Source: Cloacimonetes bacterium UBA5210 (GTDB lineage: Bacteria > Cloacimonadota > Cloacimonadia > Cloacimonadales > Cloacimonadaceae). From it: a stretch of 33,541 nucleotides of DNA. Location: positions 1 to 33,541 of the forward strand of contig DHVK01000034.1 in NCBI GenBank assembly GCA_002412625.1, written 5' to 3'. The position numbers and the translations under genes are program-made. The notes beneath the pieces are model-generated. The model was not told where the DNA came from. It did not search any database and saw only the letters and a list, made by a program, of their open reading frames with translations. Of the stretch, positions 17,352 to 26,457 are shown one piece after another (position 1 is the stretch's first letter; each line of letters starts with the position of its first letter).

Positions 17352-18154
17352 TGAAGAAACCGATCGGGATATTTGATTCCGGAGTTGGCGGCTTAACCGT
17401 TTACAGGGCAATTCGCAGCGCTTTCCCGGAAGAAGATCTGATATATTTTGGAGACACCGCGCGAGTCCCGTACGGGCCAAAATCTCCAAACACCATCATT
17501 GAGTATTCTGTGCAAAATGCCAGATTCCTGCTTCAACAGGGGATCAAAACCATGATCGTTGCTTGCAATACATCCTCGTCCGTAGCTATCCCCTATTTGC
17601 GCCAGCTCACTGATATTCCGATCATCGGAGTTATTGATCCGGGCAGCGAAGTAGCCGTCCGTTCCAGCGTTTCGGGGAAAATCGGAGTGATCGGAACCGA
17701 AGGTACGGTGCGCAGTGAAGCTTATAGCAAGGCAATCAAGCTTCACAAGCCTGAAGCCCAGGTGTTTTCCAAAGCCTGCCCCCTGTTTGTGCCCCTCGTC
17801 GAAGAAGGTTGGCAGGATCATGCAGTAGCCAAACACGTGGTGCGGGACTATCTTTTTTCCATGTTGGAGCTGGATATCGATACTCTTGTTCTAGGTTGCA
17901 CGCACTACCCCTTATTATCTCATGTTATACAGGATTACATGGGTAATAGTGTGAAACTGGTTGATAGTGCTGATGCTATTACACTGCACTTAAGAAGTTT
18001 ACTGCCACCTGAGCATGATGGCAGACCCGGTAAAGATAACTTTTATGTAAGCGACAACGAAGACAAGTTTGCCTCGATTGGAGGCAGAATATTGAATAAC
18101 CCGATGCGAAACCTGAGACGGGTCAGGCTCTTTGAGAGCTGGTTTATTGACTAA
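17351..18154 (+). CDS. murI: Glutamate racemase
   Basis: The enzyme interconverts L- and D-glutamate to supply peptidoglycan synthesis; it is cofactor-independent and cytoplasmic. The 267-aa product has FDSGVGGLTV near the start (D9, S10) and the two catalytic cysteines C72 in VACNTSS and C183 in LGCTHYPLL. PYGPKSP matches the substrate site. Length is typical. It is joined to RNase R by a one-base stop/start overlap and is followed by a 30-base gap before kce. Confidence 0.95.
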   Translation: MKKPIGIFDSGVGGLTVYRAIRSAFPEEDLIYFGDTARVPYGPKSPNTIIEYSVQNARFLLQQGIKTMIVACNTSSSVAIPYLRQLTDIPIIGVIDPGSEVAVRSSVSGKIGVIGTEGTVRSEAYSKAIKLHKPEAQVFSKACPLFVPLVEEGWQDHAVAKHVVRDYLFSMLELDIDTLVLGCTHYPLLSHVIQDYMGNSVKLVDSADAITLHLRSLLPPEHDGRPGKDNFYVSDNEDKFASIGGRILNNPMRNLRRVRLFESWFID

Positions 18155-18184
18155 GTAATAAAAAAATGAATATATGAGGAACAC

Positions 18185-19018
18185 ATGAAACCGATTATCT
18201 TGACAGCTGCAATCACCGGAGCGGAAACCACCCGCAAAGATCAACCAAATCTTCCAATTACGCCTCAGGAGCAGGCTATGGAAGCGAAAGCATGTTTTGA
18301 AGCAGGCGCCAGAGTAATACACCTGCATGTACGTGAAGACGATGGAGCTCCCACCCAGCGCTTGGCAAGGTTTGAAGAGTCCATCAAAGCCATTCGCGAA
18401 GCAGTGCCGGAAGTAATCATTCAGATCAGCACCGGTGGCGCAGTAGGCGAAGCTTTTGAAAATCGCCTGGCCCCACTGGCCCTGAAGCCGGATATGGGAA
18501 CTTTGAATGCCGGCACGCTGAACTTCGGGGACGACATCTTTATCAATCATCCCAAAGACATTATTCGTCTGGCAGAAGCTTTCAAACAATACAATGTGGT
18601 ACCGGAAGTGGAAGTTTATGAATCAGGAATGATCGACATCGTAGCCAAGCTTGTGAAGAAAGGCATCATCACTCACGAACCCTTACACATTCAGTTTGTG
18701 CTGGGTGTGCCCGGTGGAATGAGCGGAAAGCCCAAGAACCTGCTGTATATGATCGAGCACCTTGCCGAGGAAATTCCATCAGCTACCTGGGCTGTGGCCG
18801 GAATCGGCAAATGGCACATTCCGACTTCGATGCTGGCTATGGTTGCTGGTGGTCACATCCGGAGTGGTTTTGAGGATAACATCTTCTACCACAAAGGTAT
18901 AATCGCCGATTCTAACGCGCAGTTGGTTGCCCGACTGGCAAGAATTGCCACCGAGATCGGGCGTCCCATCGCAACTCCCCAACAGGCACGAGAAATCCTG
19001 GCTTTACCCGGCAATTAA
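18185..19018 (+). CDS. kce: 3-keto-5-aminohexanoate cleavage enzyme
   Basis: Kce (BKACE/DUF849 family) converts 3-keto-5-aminohexanoate plus acetyl-CoA to acetoacetate and 3-aminobutyryl-CoA in lysine fermentation. The 277-aa TIM barrel matches the characterised Cloacimonas enzyme along its length as I recall it. It keeps the zinc ligands H46, H48 and E230 and the active-site E14, R226 and D231. That match supports lysine-pathway specificity over other BKACE substrates. GAGGA lies four bases before the ATG. Other lysine-fermentation genes (kamA, kamDE, kdd, kal) are absent from the window; it sits between murI and nrdJ. Confidence 0.93.
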   Translation: MKPIILTAAITGAETTRKDQPNLPITPQEQAMEAKACFEAGARVIHLHVREDDGAPTQRLARFEESIKAIREAVPEVIIQISTGGAVGEAFENRLAPLALKPDMGTLNAGTLNFGDDIFINHPKDIIRLAEAFKQYNVVPEVEVYESGMIDIVAKLVKKGIITHEPLHIQFVLGVPGGMSGKPKNLLYMIEHLAEEIPSATWAVAGIGKWHIPTSMLAMVAGGHIRSGFEDNIFYHKGIIADSNAQLVARLARIATEIGRPIATPQQAREILALPGN

Positions 19019-19027
19019 GGAGCGACG

Positions 19028-21277
19028 ATGCATATAAGTGAAAACGCCTTAATTGTATTGCAGAAGCGTTACTTTCGGAAAAACGAAAAAGGTGAATGCC
19101 TGGAAGATTGGAACTCTCTGATCGACAGAGTAGCCGGAAACATTGCCAATGGTAACGAAGAGGATTTCAAGAAATTCCATAAACTGCTGAATAGCGGAGA
19201 TTTCTTGCCCAATTCTCCCACTTTAATGAATGCCGGTGGAGATCTGCAACAGCTCTCTGCCTGCTTTGTGCTTCCGATTGAGGATAGCATGGACAGCATC
19301 TTTGAGACGGTGAAAAATGCCGCGCTCATTCACAAAAGTGGGGGCGGAACCGGGTTTTCGTTTAGCCGTCTGCGCGAAGCAAATGCCAGGGTACGATCTA
19401 CCAACGGAGTATCCAGCGGCCCCATATCGTTCATGAAAGTCTTTAATGCTGCCACTGATGCTGTAAAACAGGGAGGAACAAGACGCGGAGCCAATATGGC
19501 GATCCTCAATGTGAACCATCCGCAGATTCTGGATTTCATCAGATGTAAAAGAGATCCCAAAGAGCTGACCAACTTCAACATTAGCGTCGGCCTCACCGAA
19601 GAATTCATGCGCGCGGTTGCCAGTGACACCGATTACGATCTGATTTCCCCCCACACCGGCGCAGTAGCAGACACAATTTCTGCCTCCATGGTTTTTGAGC
19701 TGATCGTAGAAATGGCACACAAAAATGGCGAACCCGGGATCATCTTTTTGGATAGAATCAACTCTGCTAATCCCACTCCCGCTATTGGCCAGATCGAATC
19801 CACCAACCCTTGCGGAGAGCAACCCTTGTTGCCCAATGAAGCTTGCAACCTCGGCTCAATCAATCTTTCAGGCATGATATTAGATGCTGATCTGGATTGG
19901 GAGCTCCTCAGAACCGTGGTCCGGGACAGCGTGGATTTTTTGGACGCGGTGATCGAGCGTTCCAAATTTCCCCTAAAGTCCATCGAAGATATGGTGAAGG
20001 CAAATCGTAAGATCGGCTTGGGTATCATGGGCTGGGCGGATCTGCTCTATCAGTTAAAGATTCCTTACAGCAGTCAAGAGGCAGTGGACTTGGCCGAGAG
20101 AGTAATGGAGACGATCGATTTTGAAGCAAAGCAACGAAGCATGGAACTTGCCCAACAATTTGGGAGCTTTCCCAATTTTGCACAGAGTATTTATGCCACA
20201 GGAGATCTCCCCCGCCAAGGCAAAAAATGGGCGGGACTAATTGCCGATATCCAAAGGAACGGGATCCGCAATGCTACTCATACCACGATAGCACCCACCG
20301 GGACCATTAGCATGATTGCCGATACTTCCAGCGGTATCGAACCCCAGTTCTCACTTGTATATGTGAAAAGCGTGATGGATACTGAGAAGCTGCTCTATGT
20401 GAACAAATGGTTTGAAGCAGCGCTGGAAGAATGGGGTCTTCTTACCCAAGAGCTTCTGGAAGAGGTTAGCCAGAGCGGATCTGTGGCGCATCTTACCCAG
20501 ATTCCCCAGGAAATGAAGGATGTGTTTCAGACCGCCCATGATATTGACCCGGAATGGCACATTAGGATGCAAGCAGCCTTTCAGAAGTTCACGGACAATG
20601 CCGTAAGCAAAACGATAAACTTCTCCAATACTGCAAGCATCGACGATATCCGCAAAGCCTATCTCTTAGCCTATCAGATAGAGTGTAAAGGCGTTACCGT
20701 ATATCGAGACGGCAGCAGGGATAACCAGGTACTTTCGGTAGGAGCCGGAACTCCTCCTAAAGAACCGATTGAGAAGAAGGTCGCTCCCCGCCAGCGTCCG
20801 GAAGTAACCCACGGAATCACTCAGCGTCTGGAAACAGGCTGCGGTCATATGTATGTAACCATCAATACCGATTCCCACGGGGCTTGCGAGGTGTTTGTGC
20901 AAATGGGCAAAGTTGGTGGATGTGCCTCGGCTCAGCTTGAAGCCATTGCCAGGTTATCATCTCTGGCTCTGCGTTCCAGCATCCGCATCGAAGCGATAAT
21001 CAGACAATTGAAAGGTATCCGCTGCCAATCCCCCATGTGGCACAAAGGCAAGATGATCACTTCCTGCGGAGATGCGGTTGGCCAAGCTTTGGAAAGCTTT
21101 CTCTCCATGCATGCCAACAACGAACTGAAAGCCCTGCATGTGACCACCCAGAGCACTGATGACTATGTACAGGAGCTGCCCAAGGCCAAGGTTGCCACTT
21201 GTCCGGATTGCGGTTCAGCCATAGAACACCTGGAAGGATGTCTGAAATGCCCGTCCTGCGGGTGGTCAAAATGCTAA
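19028..21277 (+). CDS. nrdJ: Adenosylcobalamin-dependent (class II) ribonucleotide reductase
   Basis: The enzyme reduces ribonucleotides to deoxyribonucleotides using a B12-generated thiyl radical, independent of oxygen. The 749-aa product has FLPNSPTLMNAG, the redox cysteine C79 (SACFVLP), GGGTGFSFSRLR, the active-site set N260, C262, E264 (NPCGEQ), the partner C273 and the phosphate-binding PTGTISMIADTSSGIEP. The C-terminal segment contains TSCGDAVG and ends in a zinc ribbon (CPDCG, CPSCG) with a final Cys for re-reduction. No ATP-cone is apparent at the N-terminus. AAGGAG lies five bases before the ATG, nine bases after kce. No cobalamin riboswitch is visible in the short gap. Confidence 0.95.
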   Translation: MHISENALIVLQKRYFRKNEKGECLEDWNSLIDRVAGNIANGNEEDFKKFHKLLNSGDFLPNSPTLMNAGGDLQQLSACFVLPIEDSMDSIFETVKNAALIHKSGGGTGFSFSRLREANARVRSTNGVSSGPISFMKVFNAATDAVKQGGTRRGANMAILNVNHPQILDFIRCKRDPKELTNFNISVGLTEEFMRAVASDTDYDLISPHTGAVADTISASMVFELIVEMAHKNGEPGIIFLDRINSANPTPAIGQIESTNPCGEQPLLPNEACNLGSINLSGMILDADLDWELLRTVVRDSVDFLDAVIERSKFPLKSIEDMVKANRKIGLGIMGWADLLYQLKIPYSSQEAVDLAERVMETIDFEAKQRSMELAQQFGSFPNFAQSIYATGDLPRQGKKWAGLIADIQRNGIRNATHTTIAPTGTISMIADTSSGIEPQFSLVYVKSVMDTEKLLYVNKWFEAALEEWGLLTQELLEEVSQSGSVAHLTQIPQEMKDVFQTAHDIDPEWHIRMQAAFQKFTDNAVSKTINFSNTASIDDIRKAYLLAYQIECKGVTVYRDGSRDNQVLSVGAGTPPKEPIEKKVAPRQRPEVTHGITQRLETGCGHMYVTINTDSHGACEVFVQMGKVGGCASAQLEAIARLSSLALRSSIRIEAIIRQLKGIRCQSPMWHKGKMITSCGDAVGQALESFLSMHANNELKALHVTTQSTDDYVQELPKAKVATCPDCGSAIEHLEGCLKCPSCGWSKC

Positions 21278-21286
21278 GGAGACGTG

Positions 21287-22069
21287 ATGCGCTGTAATAA
21301 ATGTAATACCCGCCTGGCAGACCACGATCTGTGGTGTGTGGAATGTGGCACTCAAAGCCCGGTGATCAAGGCTGAGCTTTCCGCAATGAAAAGTCTGGGC
21401 AGAACCAGAACGAATTTGAACAACAAAATTTCAGAGATGGTCCCCGCTTCAGGTTTCAGCATCATCCTTGGTGTGATTCCGATCGCACTGCTCAGCTGGA
21501 TTTTTCATAACTACATTCACGCCTTGGGAACAGCGCAGATGTTGCTTAACCTGGGCATCAAATCCTTGATGTATAGCCTGTTTGTCCCATTTCTGATCCT
21601 GCCCTTCACTGTGATCAGTGGTGACGACGATTACGTCTTGAAGCTCCGGGATTTAATCGCAAAGCTCAGAAATTACCCTCGCTATTTTCTGTTTTGCCTT
21701 CTAAACTCTATCTTTTTTGTAGCGATATATCTTATTTGCTTCGGCTTCCCGGGCTTTGCCAGCGATCCGATCCTGCGTTTGGTGTGGATCGTTTTACTCA
21801 ACTACTGGGCAGCGATTGTGCTTCCGGTACCGATTATCATGGAGCGCAAACAGCTGAATCCCCTGAAAGCAATGGTGCTCAGCTATCGACACTTTCATGA
21901 TGTGCGGTGGAATATCTATCTGCTTGCCTTGGTCTTGGGCCTATTGAATCTTCTTGCCTTTGCCCTGGCTATATTCCCTCTGCTGTTCACCTTACCCCTC
22001 AGCTACTTTGCCATCAGAGACTATATAAAGCTATTGGAAGAATATGAAATGCTTGAATATAGGATATAA
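21287..22069 (+). CDS. Zinc-ribbon multi-span membrane protein
   Basis: I recognise no specific family. The 260-aa product opens with a zinc ribbon (CNKCNTRLADHDLWCVECG, residues 3-21). About five hydrophobic helices follow, near residues 55-75, 85-110, 140-160, 165-190 and 210-245. Two aligned basic segments lie between helices, and the tail is acidic and cytoplasmic-looking. The architecture recalls bacterial DUF-type membrane proteins with an N-terminal rubredoxin-like knuckle. I chose ATG at 21287 because AAGGAG is five bases upstream; the GTG three bases earlier is too close. It lies 9 bases after nrdJ and 3 bases before apbE. Confidence 0.75.
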   Translation: MRCNKCNTRLADHDLWCVECGTQSPVIKAELSAMKSLGRTRTNLNNKISEMVPASGFSIILGVIPIALLSWIFHNYIHALGTAQMLLNLGIKSLMYSLFVPFLILPFTVISGDDDYVLKLRDLIAKLRNYPRYFLFCLLNSIFFVAIYLICFGFPGFASDPILRLVWIVLLNYWAAIVLPVPIIMERKQLNPLKAMVLSYRHFHDVRWNIYLLALVLGLLNLLAFALAIFPLLFTLPLSYFAIRDYIKLLEEYEMLEYRI

Positions 22070-22072
22070 CCG

Positions 22073-23074
22073 ATGACCCGAAAAGAAATTACTTCGCTCA
22101 TAATCCTCCTTGCAGTAGTGTCTTATGGCGCATATAAGTATGCTACCCGAGAGTATAGCGAGACTCGCAGCAAATACATTCTGGATACGATCGTAGAGAT
22201 CTCTGCCACATCAAAATCCAAAAGTGTGGGAACTGAGATCGAGGCTTTGTTTACTTACATCAAAGAAATGGAATCCAAATTCAATGAATATGATCCTGAA
22301 AGCATGATTTCGAAGATAAACAACAGCCTGGAAGAAGATTTTCCCATGGATGACGATCTGTTCTCTATCCTGCAGATGGCAGACAGCCTGTGGCAGATCA
22401 GTGGGGGTAGCTTTGATCCCAGTATCAAGCCGGTTTGGGATTTGTGGCAGTTTAACACCGATAACCCGGTGGTGCCGGATAGCTTGCTCTTGCAGGAAAC
22501 GCTTAAACTGGTTGACTTTTCCAAGATCCACTATGATCAAGAAGTGCTCTACAAACCGCAAGGCATGCAGCTTACTCTGGGAGCCCTGGCCAAGGGCTAC
22601 ATTCTGGATAAAGCCATTCAGCGGATGAAACAGCGAGGTCTTAGCAAGGGCTTCATCAACAGCCGTAGTTCCATGAGCTTCTATGGCTTCAAGGTCGCAC
22701 CCCTGGTTTACATCCAGCACCCCCGCAATAGCGACGACAGCATTGCCAGCTTCCGGATTAACGATCTTAGTGTAGGCACCAGCGGTGACTATCAGCAATA
22801 TTTTGAATCCGAAGGCATACGATATCACCACATCCTGAATGCCCATACCGGTAAGCCGGTGAAAGATGTATTTTCCGTAACGGTGATCTCGGACTACGCC
22901 GCCTGGGCCGATGGGCTTTCCACTGCCCTCTTCACAATGGATCCGGATTTCGCTTTGGACATCGTGGCAGAGATGGAAAGCACAAACTGCGTAATCTACT
23001 ATAAGCAAGGTGAGGCCATCGTTTCCCTGAAAAGTGAAGGTATCCGCCAGCTTGATTTTAACGAGAAATTATGA
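22073..23074 (+). CDS. apbE: ApbE-like FAD:protein FMN transferase
   Basis: ApbE proteins attach FMN to a Thr/Ser of target flavoproteins such as Rnf/Nqr subunits. The 333-aa product has an N-terminal membrane anchor (about 7-22), without a lipobox Cys. Family motifs follow: FNEYDPESMISKIN, SGGSFDPSIKPVWDLW, LGALAKGYILDKA, TSGDYQQYF, YHHILNAHTGKPV and ADGLSTALF. The loop that usually reads NAGGN/GGD is here NSRSS (196-200), an unusual change in a normally conserved glycine loop. The enzyme may therefore be altered or inactive. It ends in an ATGA overlap with folE2. No Rnf or Nqr genes are in the window. Confidence 0.86.
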   Translation: MTRKEITSLIILLAVVSYGAYKYATREYSETRSKYILDTIVEISATSKSKSVGTEIEALFTYIKEMESKFNEYDPESMISKINNSLEEDFPMDDDLFSILQMADSLWQISGGSFDPSIKPVWDLWQFNTDNPVVPDSLLLQETLKLVDFSKIHYDQEVLYKPQGMQLTLGALAKGYILDKAIQRMKQRGLSKGFINSRSSMSFYGFKVAPLVYIQHPRNSDDSIASFRINDLSVGTSGDYQQYFESEGIRYHHILNAHTGKPVKDVFSVTVISDYAAWADGLSTALFTMDPDFALDIVAEMESTNCVIYYKQGEAIVSLKSEGIRQLDFNEKL

Positions 23075-23847
23075 CAATACCTGATATTCAGAGCACGACA
23101 GATACCCGCATGGTTGCCATCGACAAAGTTGGCGTGAAAGGCCTGCGCTATCCCATCGTAGTGGAAGATCGCGCCAATGGGATACAGCATACGGTTGCAG
23201 ACCTGAACATATACGTTGATCTCCCCCATCATATGCGCGGAACGCACATGAGCCGTTTCGTGGAAATCCTTCACCACTATCATCAGGAGGCTTTGATCGG
23301 AAATCTGGAGAGCTTTCTGATCGAGCTAAAACAATCACTGAAGGCGGAAGCAGCCTATATAGATATTTTCTTTCCCTATTTCTTGACCAAGAATGCTCCC
23401 GTTTCCGGCATCCCCTCTGTTTTGGCATACGACTGTGTGTTTAGCGCTTCCCTGAAAGACAGCTTTGATCTTCTAATCGGCGTAATTGTGCCGGTCACCT
23501 CGCTGTGTCCCTGCTCAAAAGAGATCTCAGTAGCAGGAGCCCACAATCAGCGCAGTAAGATAACAATCAAAGTGAATTATAAGGAATTCGTCTGGCTGGA
23601 AGAGCTGATCGAACTTGCCGAAGCAACCGCTTCATGTGAGATCTATTCCATTCTGAAACGGGTTGATGAGAAATACGTAACAGAAAAAGCCTATGATAAC
23701 CCCAAATTCGTGGAAGACATCGTCCGTGAGATTACCCTCAGATTGCAAAGCGATCCTCGTATCACGGGCTTCTATGTGGAATCCGAAAACGCTGAATCCA
23801 TCCACTTGCACAACGCTTATGCCATGATCTCAAGACCGCGCCAATGA
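23071..23847 (+). CDS. folE2: GTP cyclohydrolase FolE2 (type IB)
   Basis: FolE2 makes 7,8-dihydroneopterin triphosphate from GTP, the first step toward folate and queuosine, and can work without zinc. The 258-aa product has VADLNIYVDLPHHMRGTHMSRFVEIL and the metal-site Cys (C146) in VTSLCPCSKEIS, followed by GAHNQRS. Length matches the family. It is unrelated in sequence to FolE. Start and stop both overlap neighbours by four bases (ATGA), tying it to apbE and the M16 peptidase. Confidence 0.94.
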   Translation: MTIPDIQSTTDTRMVAIDKVGVKGLRYPIVVEDRANGIQHTVADLNIYVDLPHHMRGTHMSRFVEILHHYHQEALIGNLESFLIELKQSLKAEAAYIDIFFPYFLTKNAPVSGIPSVLAYDCVFSASLKDSFDLLIGVIVPVTSLCPCSKEISVAGAHNQRSKITIKVNYKEFVWLEELIELAEATASCEIYSILKRVDEKYVTEKAYDNPKFVEDIVREITLRLQSDPRITGFYVESENAESIHLHNAYAMISRPRQ

Positions 23848-26453
23848 AGATAACTGATCTCCCCCCCATTGCGCTGAAAGAATATACCGCGCCAAACGCG
23901 ATGCGCCTGCTGTTCTCCGCCAAACACAGCAATCCGCTGGTCTGTTTACAGTTACATATCCGCACCGGTTCTGTGAACGAGACAGCCACACAGCGTGGTT
24001 ACGCGCATTTCTTGGAACACCTGGTCTTCAAATCCACCCCGAAGTATCCCGCCAATAGCTTGAGCATGATGGCCTCTGAATCAGGGGCTGTGTTAAATGC
24101 GTATACCGATTTTGATACCACATGCTATTACCTGATCCTACCCGCGGAAAAAATGGAAGCAGGCATGGAAATCCTTGCCGAAATGGTAGTTCATACCGAT
24201 TTTAGTGCAGCTGATGTAGCGGTGGAAAAGAACATCATTATTGAAGAAATCCACCAATACGAAGCAGAACCCGAAATGAGCTTCATCGAGTATGTCCAGA
24301 ATCACTATTTCGACGATAGCCCCCTTCGTTATCCCGTTTTGGGAGATCCTGCTTCCATTCGTGCTGCTAGTTATGAATCTCTGCGCGAGTTTTATCTGCG
24401 GCACTATGTACCGGAAAACGCATTCTTGGTGGCCACCGGGGATTTCGATGAAACAAAGCTGAAAAGATTGTTTATCAAGTATTTAGGCCAATGGCTTCCC
24501 GGCCGGAACAAAGCCGAAGTGATGCCCAATAATCTTCCTGAAGCCTTTCGGATTTTCCACCGCAAGAAGAATGGACGGGATCTGCTCGCCATCACTCTGC
24601 CGGAGCTTAACGAAAGCCATCCGGACAGTGAAGCTCTGCATATCGCGATCCGGCATCTGGCGATCGGGAAATCATCCCTCTTACACAAAAGATTGGTGGA
24701 GCAAGAACGCCTGTGCTCTTCAGTCAAAGTCAGTTCACTCAGCGGACTATTGCCCGGAGCCAGTATAATTCTGTTTTCTCCCACACGTCCGGAATTTTCT
24801 CCTCGCATCGCGGAACGTTTCTTTGCCGCCTGGCAAGAGATCCTCACCAACGGTGTGCCGGCTGAAGATTTCCAACTGGTGAAGCAGGACATCATCCATA
24901 GCTGGCTCTACAGCTTTGATGGTGTAGAGAATATGGCAAATCTGATCGCATCGGAAGAGTTTAATGGGGATCTTTCCCGCATCCATAATTTCGGTGCTTA
25001 CATCGAGTCAATTTCCAGCACGGACCTGATCTGTGCCGTCCGCAAGTATTGGAATCTGAAGCATCTGGCTTTGTTCATTCAAGCCAAAAAGACCATCGCT
25101 CCGGATGTTCACCAGCTGATTCGCGGTCTGGATAGCGTCGTTTTTGATGATCCTAATATCCCTCAGAATATGGCCCCACGCGCTACTTTTGCAAAAGCTC
25201 CTCTAGCTGTCCGGCGGGATATCGCGCAAACCTCCGCGTTTCATAGCTTTCGTCTGGATAATGGTCTGAACGTGGTTTACAACTACCAGCCAGATAGTGA
25301 TATCTGCGGTTTTGCGCTTAGCTCTCCCCTATCCCAACTCAGCGAATCCGCCCCGGGGATAAATTACTTTGCCACGACTCTCATGCTTTATGGAACAAAG
25401 CACCGGGATCATGATCATATTATGCGTTTTTCCCGCGAACATGGCTTCAATATCCGCGTTTTGCATCATCTGGACAGCACAATCTTCCGGGGTAGATGTC
25501 ACAAGGCGGACCTGGTCCACGTATTGGATTTACTTAGCGAGATCTTGCAAGCTCCCCGGTTCAATAAACACTATTTGCGCATGCTGAAAAATGCCGCGTC
25601 AGACAGTTTACGCCGAGAGCGTGATTACCCGGTTAGCGTGGCATATAAAGCCTGGTTCGCGCAACTCTTCGGGCAGCAAAACAACCTCTATAGCGCTACC
25701 GGAAAGCTAAGCGATATCGCGGCTATATCCGTCAAGGAATGTGAAGCCTGGTATGATACCTGGAGCTTGGGCGAAGACTTTGCGCTCTGCATTGTAGGTT
25801 CTCTGGAGCCCAAAGCGGTTGAAGACATGGCGAGCAAGTATTTCTCTGCCAAACGCAACAATACGCGCATTACCGATCCGGTGCTTCGCTATCAGGAAAG
25901 TGAATCTCGCATCAACAGACGCTACGGCAAGCTGGATCAATCTATCATCCACGTCGGTGGATTTGCCTGTCCCGCCAGTGAGCGCTTGGAAAACTCTGCC
26001 TTTCACCTTCTTGCTCATGTTTTGGGTGGGGATCTGTCCTCTCGCCTGTTCAATATTCTGCGGGAAGAGCTGGGTTATGCCTATCAGACCGGATTCGATT
26101 TTTCCTCGATCAAAGACCTTGGTTTTTGGTATGCTTATGCATTTTCCGATTCAACCGAACACCTCCGCTGTCTGAAAGCCCTGCAAGTGATATTGGATGA
26201 CGTGGTGGACGCAGGGATAACGCAAACGGAACTGGATAGCGCTAAAAACTATCTGGTAGCCATTGCCCGGATGGACAACGAAAGTGTTTCTTACAAAGCC
26301 ACGGGGATTGCCAATCTGATCTCCTTGGGCTACGATTTGCAGTATTATCTGAACCGTGAAGAGCGCATCAAATCCACCACTCTGGATACCATCCGCAGGC
26401 TTGCGGCGCAGTATCTGGCTCCGGATAAGCGTCAAATAAACGTATTGGTCTAG
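23844..26453 (+). CDS. M16-family zinc metallopeptidase, two-domain
   Basis: The 869-aa product has two tandem M16 halves. The first keeps the inverted zinc motif HFLEH (H55, E58, H59) and a downstream Glu pair (E134/E135 in IIIEEIHQYEAEP) as third ligand. The second half (about 450-869) has GSLEP and RLFNILREELGYAYQT, typical of the non-catalytic partner domain that closes the peptide chamber. There is no signal peptide, so it is likely cytoplasmic, digesting peptides. Such enzymes also include PqqF- and pitrilysin-like processing proteases; the substrate cannot be told from sequence. It starts in an ATGA overlap with folE2. Confidence 0.92.
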   Translation: MKITDLPPIALKEYTAPNAMRLLFSAKHSNPLVCLQLHIRTGSVNETATQRGYAHFLEHLVFKSTPKYPANSLSMMASESGAVLNAYTDFDTTCYYLILPAEKMEAGMEILAEMVVHTDFSAADVAVEKNIIIEEIHQYEAEPEMSFIEYVQNHYFDDSPLRYPVLGDPASIRAASYESLREFYLRHYVPENAFLVATGDFDETKLKRLFIKYLGQWLPGRNKAEVMPNNLPEAFRIFHRKKNGRDLLAITLPELNESHPDSEALHIAIRHLAIGKSSLLHKRLVEQERLCSSVKVSSLSGLLPGASIILFSPTRPEFSPRIAERFFAAWQEILTNGVPAEDFQLVKQDIIHSWLYSFDGVENMANLIASEEFNGDLSRIHNFGAYIESISSTDLICAVRKYWNLKHLALFIQAKKTIAPDVHQLIRGLDSVVFDDPNIPQNMAPRATFAKAPLAVRRDIAQTSAFHSFRLDNGLNVVYNYQPDSDICGFALSSPLSQLSESAPGINYFATTLMLYGTKHRDHDHIMRFSREHGFNIRVLHHLDSTIFRGRCHKADLVHVLDLLSEILQAPRFNKHYLRMLKNAASDSLRRERDYPVSVAYKAWFAQLFGQQNNLYSATGKLSDIAAISVKECEAWYDTWSLGEDFALCIVGSLEPKAVEDMASKYFSAKRNNTRITDPVLRYQESESRINRRYGKLDQSIIHVGGFACPASERLENSAFHLLAHVLGGDLSSRLFNILREELGYAYQTGFDFSSIKDLGFWYAYAFSDSTEHLRCLKALQVILDDVVDAGITQTELDSAKNYLVAIARMDNESVSYKATGIANLISLGYDLQYYLNREERIKSTTLDTIRRLAAQYLAPDKRQINVLV

Positions 26454-26457
26454 CGCT

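Noticed and set aside
19019..19027. Cobalamin riboswitch before nrdJ
   Set aside because: The gap to kce is only nine bases and no B12-box-like structure was seen upstream of kce either.
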